From NCBI RefSeq assembly GCF_050003625.1, contig NC_134400.1:65151011-65215010 (forward strand): a DNA stretch of 64,000 nt. The letters are read 5' to 3'. The stretch comes from Haematobia irritans. Lineage: Eukaryota; Arthropoda; Insecta; Diptera; Muscidae. Position numbers and translations under genes: made by a program. Within the stretch, counting starts at the first letter, position 1, and each line of letters starts with the position of its first letter. Positions 33,189 to 43,996 of this stretch are shown here, piece by piece. The notes below the pieces were generated by a model that saw only the letters and a program-made list of their open reading frames with translations, was not told the origin of the DNA and ran no database searches.

Positions 33189-33500
33189 ATGCTAACTTTT
33201 ACAACATGCGCAGCAATGGACTCATTCATCAACAAACTTAATTCGTTGGTGTCCACAATATCTACACAATCGCATTGCAATACCAGCGGACAAGAGTGTA
33301 CTTATGCCCATGCTGTTGCCGCCTCACTAGCAATTTCAAATCCAGTGGTCACCACCACGGTTCCCACAAAGGATAGTAACGCCATTTCATTTGCCAATGT
33401 TGTTACCTCGGGGGGAACAACATCATGGGGTGACCAGTTAAAACACGTACATCATACAATAGCTATAGTCAAAGTGAAACTTTTTGTTCAATCAACATAA
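33189..33500 (+). other. Unrecognised 103-codon ORF, Ser/Thr-rich
   Basis: An ORF starting MLTFTTCAAMDSFINKLNSL, rich in Ser, Thr and Ala, with SFANVVTSGG near its end. No domain, signal peptide or membrane segment was recognised. It overlaps the possible exon relic on the other strand. It could be the N-terminus of a transposon protein or not a gene at all. Confidence 0.15.
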
Positions 33501-33798
33501 GCCTATAACTCACGTTCAAGGGTAGTTCCTAAGCAAAAGTCACTGTTCCCGACTTATATTTCGCAAGATAATTCGTCACAAAGGGATGTTAGTGTTCTAT
33601 ACCAGGAACTCTTCGTTGACTGAAATTAATACATTGAGATGCAAAGTGGCTGGTTTACTGAAGAATGTTTCTTGTTATACTCTCCCAATGTACAATTTTA
33701 TAACTATTTCAGTCACGTTATAAAATTCAACCAATGTTTTGAATAGATAAAATGCAAGATATATGCATAATTAATTTTTTTAAATTTCATGTTATGTA

Positions 33799-33920
33799 TT
33801 TCGCATTTTTGGTTTTGTATGGGATTTCGCTGCGGAAACCGAACATAGTACCGACCTTAAAGGCCAGTACTCTGTTCTGTTTTCGCGTTGAAGCTCCATA
33901 CAAAACCAAAAAATGCGAAA
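33799..33920. repeat. 122-bp near-perfect palindrome
   Basis: Bases 33799-33822 are the reverse complement of 33896-33920 apart from one T in a run. The centre (GAACATAGTACCGACC to CAGTACTCTGTTC) is itself an imperfect palindrome, so the whole stretch can fold into one long hairpin. A piece of the centre recurs inverted at 36170-36192 (ACAGAGTACCGGCCTTAAA). It is probably a foldback MITE. Confidence 0.8.
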
Positions 33921-34680
33921 AACTAGCGAAATTTTTTCCATTTGTGATACTTTGTTTTTTTTTCGAGTTGAAAAACTGACGTAAATCGATAAGTCAGTAT
34001 TTTCATAACATGGCGCCATTTGCAATGTGAATTAAGAAATAATTTATTTATTAAATTGATTTTTGTGAATTTATAATGCAAAAGTGGATCGGATTATTAT
34101 TTAAAAATTTAATCTGATCGATTGATAAAACAAAGTATAACATGGAGTTGTATTTCCATAATAAACTAGCGACCAACATCTAGCCGCTCGCTACTATATT
34201 GTAGAACATAAATAATGTATAAAACATGAAATTTAAACACAAATGTTAACAAAATAAAAGCTTTATTTGGTGAATTATGTTATATTTTACAATCGTTTCA
34301 TTTGTACTGGGCATCGGGATAATAAACACAAAACAAAATGTTAACAAAAGGAGCACAGCAATTGATGTTGCAAAACAAGCATTAGCATTTCAACCAACAT
34401 GTATAGTACCGGGGTAGCAATGAATGGAATCACAAGAATTAATTGCTATGTTCCAAAAAATAAAATGCAGCATTGTAAAATTAGAGTTTTTAAATCCAAA
34501 GTTATTTGTAAAATAACTTCTGCTTCTTCTTTTTCAATTTAATTATTATGTATGCGTGTGTGTGTGTGTAAATCGAGCCAATAGTTGCCTATGTATATGT
34601 AATCATTTCGTGACATTTTGCGATGTTGTTAATACATTTCGATGAAATAAACTCGAAAAAGTTCCAAAATGGCTGTTTTT
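33921..34680. other. AT-rich DNA without recognised gene
   Basis: No coding region, tail or inverted repeat was recognised apart from a short GT microsatellite near 34554-34570. Confidence 0.4.
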
Positions 34681-36090
34681 ATACCCTCCACCATAGGATG
34701 GGGGGTATATTAACTTTGTCATTCCGTTTGTAACACATCGAAATATTGCTCTAAGACCCCATAAAGTATATATATTCTGGGTCGTGGTGAAATTCTGAGT
34801 CGATCTGAGCATGTCCGTCCGTCCGTCTGTTGAAATCACGCTAACTTCCGAACGAAACTAGCTATCGACTTGAATCTTGGCACAAGTAGTTGTTATTGAT
34901 GTAGGTCGGATGGTATTGAAAATGGGCCATAGTGGTCCACTTTTACGTATAGCCCCCATATAAACGGACCCCCAAATTTGGCTTGCGAGGCTTCTAAGAG
35001 AAGCAAATTTCATCCGATCCGGCTGAAATTTGATACATGGTGTAAGTATATGGTCTCTAACAACCATGCAAAAATTGGTCCATATTGGTCCATAATTATA
35101 TATAGCCCCCATATAAACTGATCCCCCGATTTGGCTTGCGGAGCCTCTAAGAGAAGCAAATTTCATCCGATACGGCTGAAATTTGGTACATGGGGTTAGT
35201 ATAGGGTCTCTAACAACCATGCAAAAATTGGTCCATATCGGTCCATAATTATATATAACCCCCATATAAACCGATCCCCCGATTTGGCTTGCGGAGCCTC
35301 TAAGAGAAGCAAATTTCATCCGATCCGGCTGAAATTTGGTACATGGTGTTAGTATATGGTCTCTAACAACCATGCAAAAATTGGTTCACATCGGTCCATA
35401 ATTATATATAGCCCCCATATAAACCGATCCTCCGATTTGGCTTGCGGAGCCTCTAAGAGAAGCAAATTTCATCCGATCCGGCTGAAATTTGGTACATGGT
35501 GTTAGTATATGGTCTCTAACAACCATGCAAAAATTGGTCCATATCGGTCCATAATTATATATAGCCCCCATATAAACCGATCATCAGATTTGACCTCCGG
35601 AGCCTCTTGGAAGACCAAAATTCATCTGATTCAGTTGAAATTTGGTACGTGATGTTAATATACGGCCTCAAACACCCATGCAAAAATTGGTCGATATCGG
35701 TCCATAATTATATATAGGCCCAATATAAACCGATCCCCAGATTTGACCTCCGGAGCACCTTGGAAGAGCAAAATTCATCCGATTCGGTTGAAATTTGGTA
35801 CGTGATGTTAGTATAGGGTATCCAACAACCATGCAGGAATTGGTTCCTATCAGTCCATAATAATATATAGCTCCCATATAAACCGATCCCCAGATTTGAC
35901 CTCCTGTGCCTTTTGGAGAAGCAAAATTCATCCGATCTGGTTGAAATTTGGTACGTGGTGGTAGGATATGATATTTAACAACCATGTGAGTTGAAATTTG
36001 TGGATGACAGTCTTTCGTAGAAGTTTCTACGCAATCCATGGTGGAGGGTACATAAGATTCGGCCTGGCCGAACTTACGGCCGTATATACT
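34681..36090. mobile_element. Dispersed fly repeat with TACCCTCCACCAT inverted ends
   Basis: The element begins ATACCCTCCACCATAGGATG and ends with CCATGGTGGAGGGTAC at about 36037-36052, followed by GGCCGAACTTACGGCCGTAT. The terminal TACCCTCCACCAT/ATGGTGGAGGGTA words are exact inverted copies. It contains GTCCGTCCGTCC runs and then a block of 153-bp tandem repeats. The frames crossing it (up to 171 codons) are repetitive and have no known domain, so I treat them as non-coding. A related but different element is at 54603-55235. Confidence 0.7.
34920..36000. repeat. 153-bp minisatellite, about seven copies
   Basis: The anchor CAACCATGC (or a variant) falls at 35061, 35214, 35367, 35520, 35673, 35826 and 35979, that is, at exactly 153 bp each time. 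Each unit contains ATATATAGCCCCCATATAAA, CCGATCC and a GCAAATTTCATCCGATC-type stretch. Because 153 is divisible by three, one frame stays open through several units. Divergence between units rises to the right (CACCCATG, ATGCAGGAATTGG). Confidence 0.95.
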
Positions 36091-36093
36091 TGT

Positions 36094-36165
36094 TTTTCCT
36101 TCAAATTATATTGTCAACACTATCATTTTTCAACGCGAAACAATGATTGAGGGGAACTTTTTTTG
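36094..36165. repeat. Right arm of the inverted repeat (partner 32746-32820)
   Basis: Inverted match to 32746-32820. It begins directly after the right end of the TACCCTCC element, so that element inserted beside or inside the arm. Confidence 0.75.
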
Positions 36166-36926
36166 CTCCAACAAACAGAGTACCGGCCTTAAATTTGCAT
36201 GAATGATATCCCCACTTCAAATTGAAAGTCAATGCCAAAATTCTATGAATTTTGTACAATTTATTCATTTTCATCAAAATAAAATATATAATAATACACT
36301 ACACTACATAATACACTACAATACCAATTGATAATAATAATCTTATTAAACATATCAACAAAAAGAACAAAAATAAAAAAACAAACAACAAAACTTTAAA
36401 TATCTTAAACATTATTAGTAAACACTTTTGCATTGATAATTCGATTTCCTTCCTTTTGGTGTCATAAAACAGCATTAAAATTTATTAACATGCGGGCAAT
36501 TTGAAATTAGGAACGTACTGGACCGCGTGTTAGAATTGATTTCCAGCAGAAGGAATTCACAAAATATCCATTTTAAACTGATAATAGCATATGAATTAAA
36601 CTGATGATGTGATGCACATTTTCATCCAGAAGTTGTTGATTTCAACAATTTGTTGTATTAACAATTTTAATTGGTTGCACTTGTAATGTTTCTGGAAACT
36701 TTTTCTTATCGATAAGCCACTCATTTTTCATTGGTCAGCTTCTTAATGTTTGCAAGAATGTAGCATCCAAAGATTTTAGTTTTCTGCAAAGAGATTTAAA
36801 TTTAGTGACTTCTCTAACGTGTTGATTTAATTTTTCATATTGACGTACCAATTATTATAAACTATTTGAAGCAGTTCCAGTTAATTGTCCACCATTTTTT
36901 CATCGGTCAGCTTTTTAATGTTTTCA
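36166..36926. other. AT-rich DNA ending in a ~170-bp tandem duplication
   Basis: No gene recognised. From about 36730 a stretch starting GGTCAGCTTCTTAATG, followed by GCAAGAATGTAGCATCC, is repeated from about 36905 (GGTCAGCTTTTTAATG). The second copy is interrupted by the element at 36927-38354 and resumes at 38355 (CAAGAACGTAGAATCC). Confidence 0.6.
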
Positions 36927-38354
36927 CACCCAGAAAAAAGTGCCTTCGAAACTAAAGGAAAAAATTTTCATCAATATAGTTTATCCATTTTATTTCCATT
37001 AAGGTAAATTTTTGTGAAAAATAATAAAATTTACTCGTTTCAGTAAAAAAATCCTAAACTGTAAGCAGTTAGGAATAGTTCATTAACTAGAATAAGGCAT
37101 GGAATTTTACTCATACTATTTTCTTCGCTGGGTATAAGAATTTACTACTGAAAAAGAAAATTTTATTCACTGATAACAAAGCATACGTAAAAATAAAAAA
37201 AAAACGAACTAAAACCAAGTTTCCTCAAAATTAGTAAAATTTCTTATAAAATGATAATTGCGACTTCCTTTATAATAGAAAGTTTTTCATACATACGAAC
37301 AACACTTGGCATAGAAAAATATTTTAGTTCATTCGTACTAAGAAGTATGCAATCCTTTCAAAACTTAAGGAAACACACTTGTTAGAATATAGGAAATTTT
37401 CCTAAATTTCTATTGTCTACCTGTAATCGATACCTGTCATCGTAATCGATGTGTTTGCGCGTGGGTGTAATCGATATATTTGCGCGTCGGTTGTTTTTTT
37501 AGTTGGAATCGCGTTGTTTCGGAGAGATTGTTAAAAAATAATATGGTAAAATAATATAATAAATAACAAATAAAATATATAAAATATTTGTTATTTTAAA
37601 TTAGTGAGAAAAATTTTCGTTTTTTTAAATAAATCTATCAATGTTCGTGATAGTGTATAAAGAAAGAAAACACCAGCAGAATAACAACCCTTTCATTTGC
37701 CTTCATTTTGGAATCTTCAATTATCAGGTAATATTCAGTGACGCTAACCTTTTGCAACAAATATGTTTTATGATTTTTTATATTTGTAGGTATTGAAATT
37801 GTAAAAGGAGGACAAAGTCGTTAGGCAGCAACTTATTAAAAGTGAAAAGTACAAGAAGAAGAAAAAGTGCGTTTTACAGTTGATAATATCACACGGAAAT
37901 TGGAAATAGTGGAATAATAAACTAATATTTCAAAGAGATTCGATGCTGTTGATTCTTAATAAATATATTCAATATATTAATAAAACATGTCTTTTATTGA
38001 AGATAAAATTGCTTATAGAAATAAATAAAATTGTATTTAAAAACGAAGGTAAGCAGTTCTAATTATGAAGTAAAAGTTTTACCACAAATGTGTAAGATTT
38101 GTCGAAATGAATGAAAAACTTTCAATAAAATCATTCCATATATGAATTCAAATTAGTTAAATTTTTTCATTCTGTAGTATAGTGGTATATAAATATAGGA
38201 AAATGTTAACTAATATATGGAATGCATTATTCCTAATTTCTACGAAAATCACATCGTTCAAACAAATAAAAATGTCTTTGGCGCTATACGAAGTTCAACT
38301 TTCTTCACAATGAGTTCATATTAACTTAAAGAAGGGGTCACTTTTTTCTGGGTG
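36927..38354. mobile_element. 1.43-kb non-autonomous DNA element with 16-bp inverted ends
   Basis: It starts CACCCAGAAAAAAGTG and ends with the exact inverse CACTTTTTTCTGGGTG. It is flanked by CA on both sides, and the empty-site version survives in the neighbouring duplicate (TTTGCAAGAATG at about 36757). No transposase frame was seen; the interior is AT-rich with two ATCGAT-containing segments near 37440-37480. The superfamily is not clear. Confidence 0.8.
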
Positions 38355-38776
38355 CAAGAACGTAGAATCCATAATTTTAGTTTTCGGCAAAGAGATATAC
38401 ATTTAGTGACTTCCTTAAAGTTTTATTTCATTTTTTATTTGCACTTACCTATTTTTATAAACTATTTGGTTATTTGTCTAAAATTTTCCATTTTTTTATT
38501 TCTTGCAATTGACCACGAACTTCGTTGCACAAATAAGTATTGAAAACTAAATGGTTTTTTCGTTGCATTTTAGGGTAGTGTTTTGTCAAAGTTTTCTCAT
38601 ATTATCTTCAACACCTTTTCAAAGATTTCGTCAACATTTTGGCAAATTGGAAGTAATTCGCAAACAAATTGATGATGTATTGAAGATGAGCTGTTTCAAG
38701 TCAAGTTGAATTTATGTTGAAAATTATATTTACCCTCAAACTGAAAAGTTGTTGCATTTGACAAACGCTCATCCTG
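38355..38776. other. Remainder of the duplicated segment and right end of the composite region
   Basis: No gene. It continues the repeat broken at 36927 and ends at 38776, where the poly(A) end of Jockey-C (T-run on this strand) begins. The last bases form the inverted counterpart of the region near 32465. Confidence 0.45.
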
Positions 38777-39177
38777 TTTTTTTTTTTTTTTTTTTTTTTT
38801 ATTTATTTATTTATTTATTATTGTTATGTCCTGCACAACAAGAACAATATCTTATAATTAGAGTGCAGGAAACGTATCCATAATGAAGTATTACAAAGTG
38901 AGAAAACGGAAAAATATAACAATATTAACATTATAACTAACATAAACATTTTAACAAAGATTTTAAATTTCAATAATACAAAGTTAGAACTTAAACAAAT
39001 ATTGCATAGGAAAATTAAAAGTAAAACCCTGTAACATTATAAAAATAAGAACAATTGGAAAATAAAAATTAAAAAGAAAACAATTGATCGTAATTTACAT
39101 TAAAAAAAAAGAAAAATAATAATAATAATAATAAATAAAAATAATAATAATAAATAATAAATAACTTTGGCTATTCA

Positions 39178-40472
39178 TTAACGTGGAACACTAAAGATGT
39201 CGAAGAACGAAGATTTGAAATTTACTGCGCTGCTGGTGAGTTGCAAACTATTTGGTAGTGAATTCCAGAGACGGACACTATTTATGAAAAAATGCCATTC
39301 TGAGACTAAGCTCGTATGTCTAAAAGGTATAATCTTCCTTCCTATGTTTGATCTTGCAAACACTAGCCTTTGACTCAAATATGAAGGATGTCCTGAGTGT
39401 ATAATCTTGTGTAAAAATATCAGAGTTCTAATAGACATTAGTTTCTCCAACGATACCCCAAACAATGCATCCCTATATTCAGAAACCGAGTCATAGCGTC
39501 GCAAACCATAAACATATCGTGTGATGTTATTAAAAAGCCTATTCAATTTAGACTTACTATTAGCATCGCAATTCGAGAACAGTTCACATCCATAAAGCAG
39601 CCCCGGGATAATATATGATTTGACAAGAAGAGACCGAATATCCAAAGGGGTAAAGGATTGCGTAGCCCATAACGTTCGCAGTTTCTGATAAGTTTGGCCA
39701 ACAACGGCGTTTATATGGTTAGACCATGTAAGCTTGTCATTGAAAATCATACCGAGATTTCTAGCTTGTGCCACAAGATCTATGGGCTGATCATTTATTT
39801 TAATGACCACATTTGACGTATCCCTATTAGCCCTCTTCCTGATTCTAAGGAACTTTGTTTTGTTTGGATTTAAGCAGAGACCATTGGCCATGGCCCAAGT
39901 CCAAACGTTAGCCAAATCATCATTTACCATGACAATAGTCTCCTCAACATTTCCCGCATTGTAGCCAATATAGAGCTGGACATCGTCCGCATACATGTGT
40001 ATCTGACAGTGTCTAATATTCAGTGGGAGATCGTTTGTATACATAGTGAACAGCAGCGGTCCTAGTATTGATCCCTGTGGAACCCCCCGTGAAATAGGCC
40101 GAGGGGAAGACACTTCATTATTAGTGTAGACACTTTGTGTCCTGAATGAAACATAGCTGTGAATAAGACGTGCAGCAGAGGACGAAAACTTAAAGTAATG
40201 CCGTAACTTCGAACAGAGGACAGAATGATGAACTGTATCGAAAGCTTTCGAGTGATCGAATAGAACTAAAAGAGTTTCCAAATTATTGTCCAAATTACTT
40301 CTGATATCCTCCGTTACATTTACAAGTGCAGTCGTACAACTGTGTTTTGGACGAAATTCTGACTGCACATCGGTCAATTGAGCGTTGTCCTGCAAGTGGG
40401 TGGTAATTTGCCTGTGCAAAATCTTCTCAAGAACTTTGGCAAGAAATCCAAGAATCGTAATAGGACGATATT
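39178..40472 (-). CDS. Jockey-C reverse transcriptase, palm to C-terminus
   Basis: An uninterrupted 413-codon frame from an internal Met at 40419, with about 17 more codons (RPITILGFLAKVLEKIL) up to the Jockey-B insertion. RT motifs are in order: SEFRPKHSCTTAL, LVLFDHSKAFDTVHH (motif A), GVPQGSILGPLLFTMYTNDL (motif B), MYADDVQLY (motif C), NPNKTKFL and ARNLGMIFNDKL (thumb). A long C-terminal region follows with LLYGCELFSNCD and RLWNSLPNSLQL. This is typical of Jockey ORF2. The frame lacks its own start because the element is split by Jockey-B. Confidence 0.9.
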
Positions 40473-40781
40473 TTTATTTATTTATTTATTTGTATATTTC
40501 TACACAGCAAGACAATGTCTTATAATTATAGTGCAGATTTCAATAGTTGAAATAATATCCATCTTAATTAGGATTACAATAATTCATATTATGGGAAATT
40601 TTATAAAAAAAAATTGAGGAAAAACATTTCTTTTAAATATTAATAATTTATATAATAAATAATTTTTGAAAAGTAATATGTTATTAGTATTTATAATAAT
40701 ATCGAAGAAAAATTTAACATTTAAATGCAAAGACGTGATAGTATGTAAATAGAAGTTTATGAAGGACAAGATAGATGTAAA

Positions 40782-42479
40782 TTAATTCCGATACAATTGT
40801 AGTATTCGCTTTTTAAAAATAAAGGGGTTGCTGATGCTTTGTATGTTGCTCGGTAATGTGTTCCAAAGACGTATTGTACTGATAAAGAAATGCCATTCGG
40901 AAACAAGACATCGACGCCTAAATGGTATTATTTTTCTTCCTCTGGTTGATCTTGCGAATCTCAATTTGTAATACAAGTTATGCGGTGTCCGTTTTACTAT
41001 AAGTTTCTGCAAAAATATCAAAGCCTTTGAATTGAGGAGAGTCTGAAAACTAAAACCATACAGAGAATTCGCTAGATGTGCGACCCGTTGTCGCCTATTC
41101 AGTCCATACACATAACGGATGATGCTATTGAAGGCAACATTTAACCTCCGTAGACTCCCCGAGTCACAATTAGCAAAAAGTTCACAGCCATAAATCAGTC
41201 TTGGTACTAGTAAAGTTTTCGCCAAGAGAATTCGTATGTTCAGTGGCGTATAGGAATGGCTAAACCACAGCGCTCTTAACCTAGCATAAGTCTGGCCTGC
41301 AGCAGAATTGACATGATCTGTCCAACTAAGTGAACTATTGAAAATTACTCCTACATTCTTCGCTCTGGTGACAACATCTACTTTCTGACCATTTATAATA
41401 ATATCCGGCGCATGTGGGTGGAAATGCTTGTTCCTGTGTATTATAAGGCATTTCGATTTAGTAGGGTTCAGCAATAATCCGTTAGCCTTCGCCCAATTAA
41501 ATACACGGTTAAGATCATAGTTAAGCCTCTCTACAGTGTCCCTGATACTGCTAACATTGCCGCTCAGGAAAACCTGGACGTCATCAGCATACATGACAGT
41601 CTTGCAATGCTCTAATTGTAGGGGGAGATCGTTGGCATATAGTGAGAATAATAACGGACCTATAATGGACCCCTGTGGTACACCCCTATATACAGGTAGA
41701 GGTCCCGATCTATCGCCTCCACTATAAACTGTTTGAATCCTGTCCTTAAGGTACGACGTAATCAGGTCCAATGCGGTTGATGAGAATTTAAAGAAACGTC
41801 TCAATTTCATGGCCAGATTTTGATGATCAACAGAATCAAACGCTTTTGAGTGGTCCAAAAATACAAGAAATCCAACTTTGTTGTCATCAATATCTCCTCT
41901 CAACGATTCTGAAACCTCCGCCAGGGCAGTGATGCAACTATGGTCCGGGCGAAACCCAGACTGCCTACCAGTCAACAGTGACTCCCGGTGAAGATATTCT
42001 GACATCTGAGAGTGCAATATCTTCTCGAAAACCTTAGACAAGTAGCTGAGTATAGATATGGGACGGAAATCCAAATTAGATTTGGGAACCGGAATGATTT
42101 TCGCATGTTTCCATATAGTGGGGTACATACTTGTGGTTAAAATCGTATTAAAAAAATGGGTAACAAAAGGCAAAATCGTTGGAAGTATGATCCTAATAAA
42201 TTTTGGATCAATACCATCAAGACCGACGGCATTAGACTTCACTTTGGAGAAGCTAATAACCACCTCATCATATGAGACACATCGAAATTCAAAAGAGCCA
42301 TAAATATCAGAAACGTCCGCTGTTCTATTACTATTACCATAAAAGGAAACATCAATTGGTATGGTCGGAACATTAACGAAGGCCTTGTTAAGTTCATCTA
42401 GATCTTCGCAGTGCTGAGAAAGATACCTGGACTTACCAACACTTATATCCCGTATAACCCCCCATTTACTTTCTAGCAA
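40782..42479 (-). CDS. Jockey-B reverse transcriptase (565-codon frame)
   Basis: The longest intact frame in the window. It starts inside the endonuclease-RT linker (ESKWGVIRDISVG) and contains SKVKSNAVGLDGIDPKFIRI, IPVPKSNLDFRPISILSYL and SGFRPDHSCITAL. Motif A (LVFLDHSKAFDSVDH), motif B (GVPQGSIIGPLLFSLYANDL), motif C (MYADDVQVF), thumb AKNVGVIFNSSLSW and C-terminal LIYGCELFANCD and RLWNTLPSNIQ follow. All RT catalytic Asp residues are present. It is joined to the endonuclease N-terminus by a deletion that also shifts the frame, so translation would need an internal start. Confidence 0.92.
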   Translation of the reverse strand: MLESKWGVIRDISVGKSRYLSQHCEDLDELNKAFVNVPTIPIDVSFYGNSNRTADVSDIYGSFEFRCVSYDEVVISFSKVKSNAVGLDGIDPKFIRIILPTILPFVTHFFNTILTTSMYPTIWKHAKIIPVPKSNLDFRPISILSYLSKVFEKILHSQMSEYLHRESLLTGRQSGFRPDHSCITALAEVSESLRGDIDDNKVGFLVFLDHSKAFDSVDHQNLAMKLRRFFKFSSTALDLITSYLKDRIQTVYSGGDRSGPLPVYRGVPQGSIIGPLLFSLYANDLPLQLEHCKTVMYADDVQVFLSGNVSSIRDTVERLNYDLNRVFNWAKANGLLLNPTKSKCLIIHRNKHFHPHAPDIIINGQKVDVVTRAKNVGVIFNSSLSWTDHVNSAAGQTYARLRALWFSHSYTPLNIRILLAKTLLVPRLIYGCELFANCDSGSLRRLNVAFNSIIRYVYGLNRRQRVAHLANSLYGFSFQTLLNSKALIFLQKLIVKRTPHNLYYKLRFARSTRGRKIIPFRRRCLVSEWHFFISTIRLWNTLPSNIQSISNPFIFKKRILQLYRN

Positions 42480-42774
42480 ATATGGCTACACCACCACCGC
42501 GACTTTCCCTATCGGATCTAAAAACTGTATATCCATTGAGATTCACTAAACCATCAGGAATTGACGAGTAGAGCCCAGTTTCCGAAATACAAATAATGCC
42601 CATGCCAGAGTCCTCAAATACGTATTTGAATTCATCAATCTTATTTAACAAGCTCTGTGAGTTAATATGACATATCTTTAATCCATTATTTTGTTTGGTT
42701 AAAATTGTTATCAGGTTTTTAGTAACGTCCTTGGAATCAGTACCATAACTAGCCATTGTCGTTATCAGGTACAA
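42466..42774 (-). pseudogene. Jockey-B ORF2 start: endonuclease N-terminus
   Basis: 102 codons with GLKICHINSQSLLNKIDEF and GIICISETGLYSSIPDGLVN (catalytic Asn and Glu region of APE-type endonucleases), ending GGGVAIFARK. At about 42475 the sequence jumps to the RT linker, deleting most of the endonuclease (the GDFN and HDL motifs). The overlap with the RT frame is only 14 bp. Confidence 0.85.
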
Positions 42775-42950
42775 AATTAAATATTCTTAAAGCACCAGCA
42801 ACACAAGAGATTAGAGTCAAAGAAAGATCGAGTAGAAAATGAAGATACATATTAACATAGTTAGAATAAAATAATATAATAGAACAAATTATGATTTTAA
42901 AACTGTGAGCCATAAATAGACAAAGGTAAAAGGCATAAATATGTCGATGA

Positions 42951-43899
42951 CTATATATTCGATCTGGTTTCATCTCCTTTTGTACGAAACTCTTCAATGA
43001 CATTTTGGAGAAAGACGCATAACGGTTCATTGCAATCCAAACGTTTGATATAAACCAGGCCACGAAAAGTATAAGCAGTCTTTATTTGGCCTTTTTTCTT
43101 TAACTGGAGTGCCTTTTGCAGGAAGTAGTAATTGATGTTAGACAAATTTTGGTCAAATTGTGCGTCTGTCCTAAACCCTATAGATTTAAGGAGTAGGCAG
43201 TTATTGTTTTGCTTCTTATAGGCTGACACCGACTTCAGGAAAAAGTTTTTGTCGTACGGCGACATGAATTTAACTAGAATAACACCATCTGTTGAGTTAT
43301 AATTTTTTGTGTTATTTCTATTTTGCTGGCGATGTATTCTTTTGAATCGGGGTGTTGATATATTCATGGAATCACAAATTTTATTAAACAATTCGTTCAA
43401 GTTCTCTTCTTGTTGGTATGGTATTCCATTAATGCGTATTTCCGAGGCGACATGTGCATTTTCTTGTGTGAGTAGTTGCATTCTAAGGTCCTTAATATCG
43501 GCTTTTAATACTGTGATTTCTTCTGAGCCTTTTTCAAAATGAAGAACACGATCATTAAGCTCTTTAACGTCTGTTTTGACATCACACAATCTTTTGTCGA
43601 ACTCTTTAAGATCTGTAATGACGTCACACAGTCTTCTGTCGAGTTCATTTAAAATGCGGCTTCTCTTAACATATTTTTAAATTGATCAATTAAACGGTCA
43701 CTTAGTTTTGAAAAACGTTCATCAAGAATCTGCATAACTCGGAAAGGAGAATCTGATGATCTGGGTGTTTTGGAAAGATTACCGTAAGTACGTAATAAAA
43801 AACTTTCTCTATCACGTTTGGGTGCATTAGAGTTACGTATAACATTGTCATTATCTTCAACCAAATCCATCTGAGTGACGTCTCGTTGGTTTTGTTCAA
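42951..43899 (-). pseudogene. Jockey-B ORF1 (nucleic-acid-binding protein)
   Basis: Starts at or near 43899 (MIEQNQRDVTQMDLVEDNDN) and has KTPRSSDSPFRVMQILDERF, the same block as KTPRLSDSPLRLLQIVDERI in Jockey-C. A frameshift near 43650-43670 separates this from a coiled-coil stretch (NELDRRLCDVITDLKEF, repeated as DKRLCDVKTDVKEL) and an RRM-like C-terminal half (SEIRINGIPYQQEENLNELF, VKFMSPYDKNFFLKSV, FRGLVYIKRLD). Such proteins trimerise and coat LINE RNA. The stop is at 42951. Confidence 0.85.
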
Positions 43900-43996
43900 T
43901 CATGATTGCTATATATGTGGTTTTATAAAAGCCTTTAGGCGCCTTTATTATTAGCAGCGACATCTGTAGTTGAATAGTGTAGTTTGTCTCGTTCAC

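Noticed and set aside
34858..35571. Long minus-strand ORFs of 171 and 61 codons with repeated MVVRDHILTPCTKFQP
   Set aside because: They are translations of the 153-bp minisatellite, open only because 153 is divisible by three; no domain is present.
34900..36000. CRISPR-like array
   Set aside because: The regular 153-bp repeat has no short repeat/spacer structure and the DNA is clearly eukaryotic.
40584..40769. Small minus-strand ORF of 61 codons rich in Ile, Leu and Phe
   Set aside because: It lies in the AT-rich 3' UTR of Jockey-B; no domain and no conserved counterpart in Jockey-C.
42749..43063. 104-codon minus-strand ORF with membrane-like segments (MAWFISNVWIAMNRYA)
   Set aside because: It is an out-of-frame reading over the end of Jockey-B ORF1 and the ORF1/ORF2 spacer.
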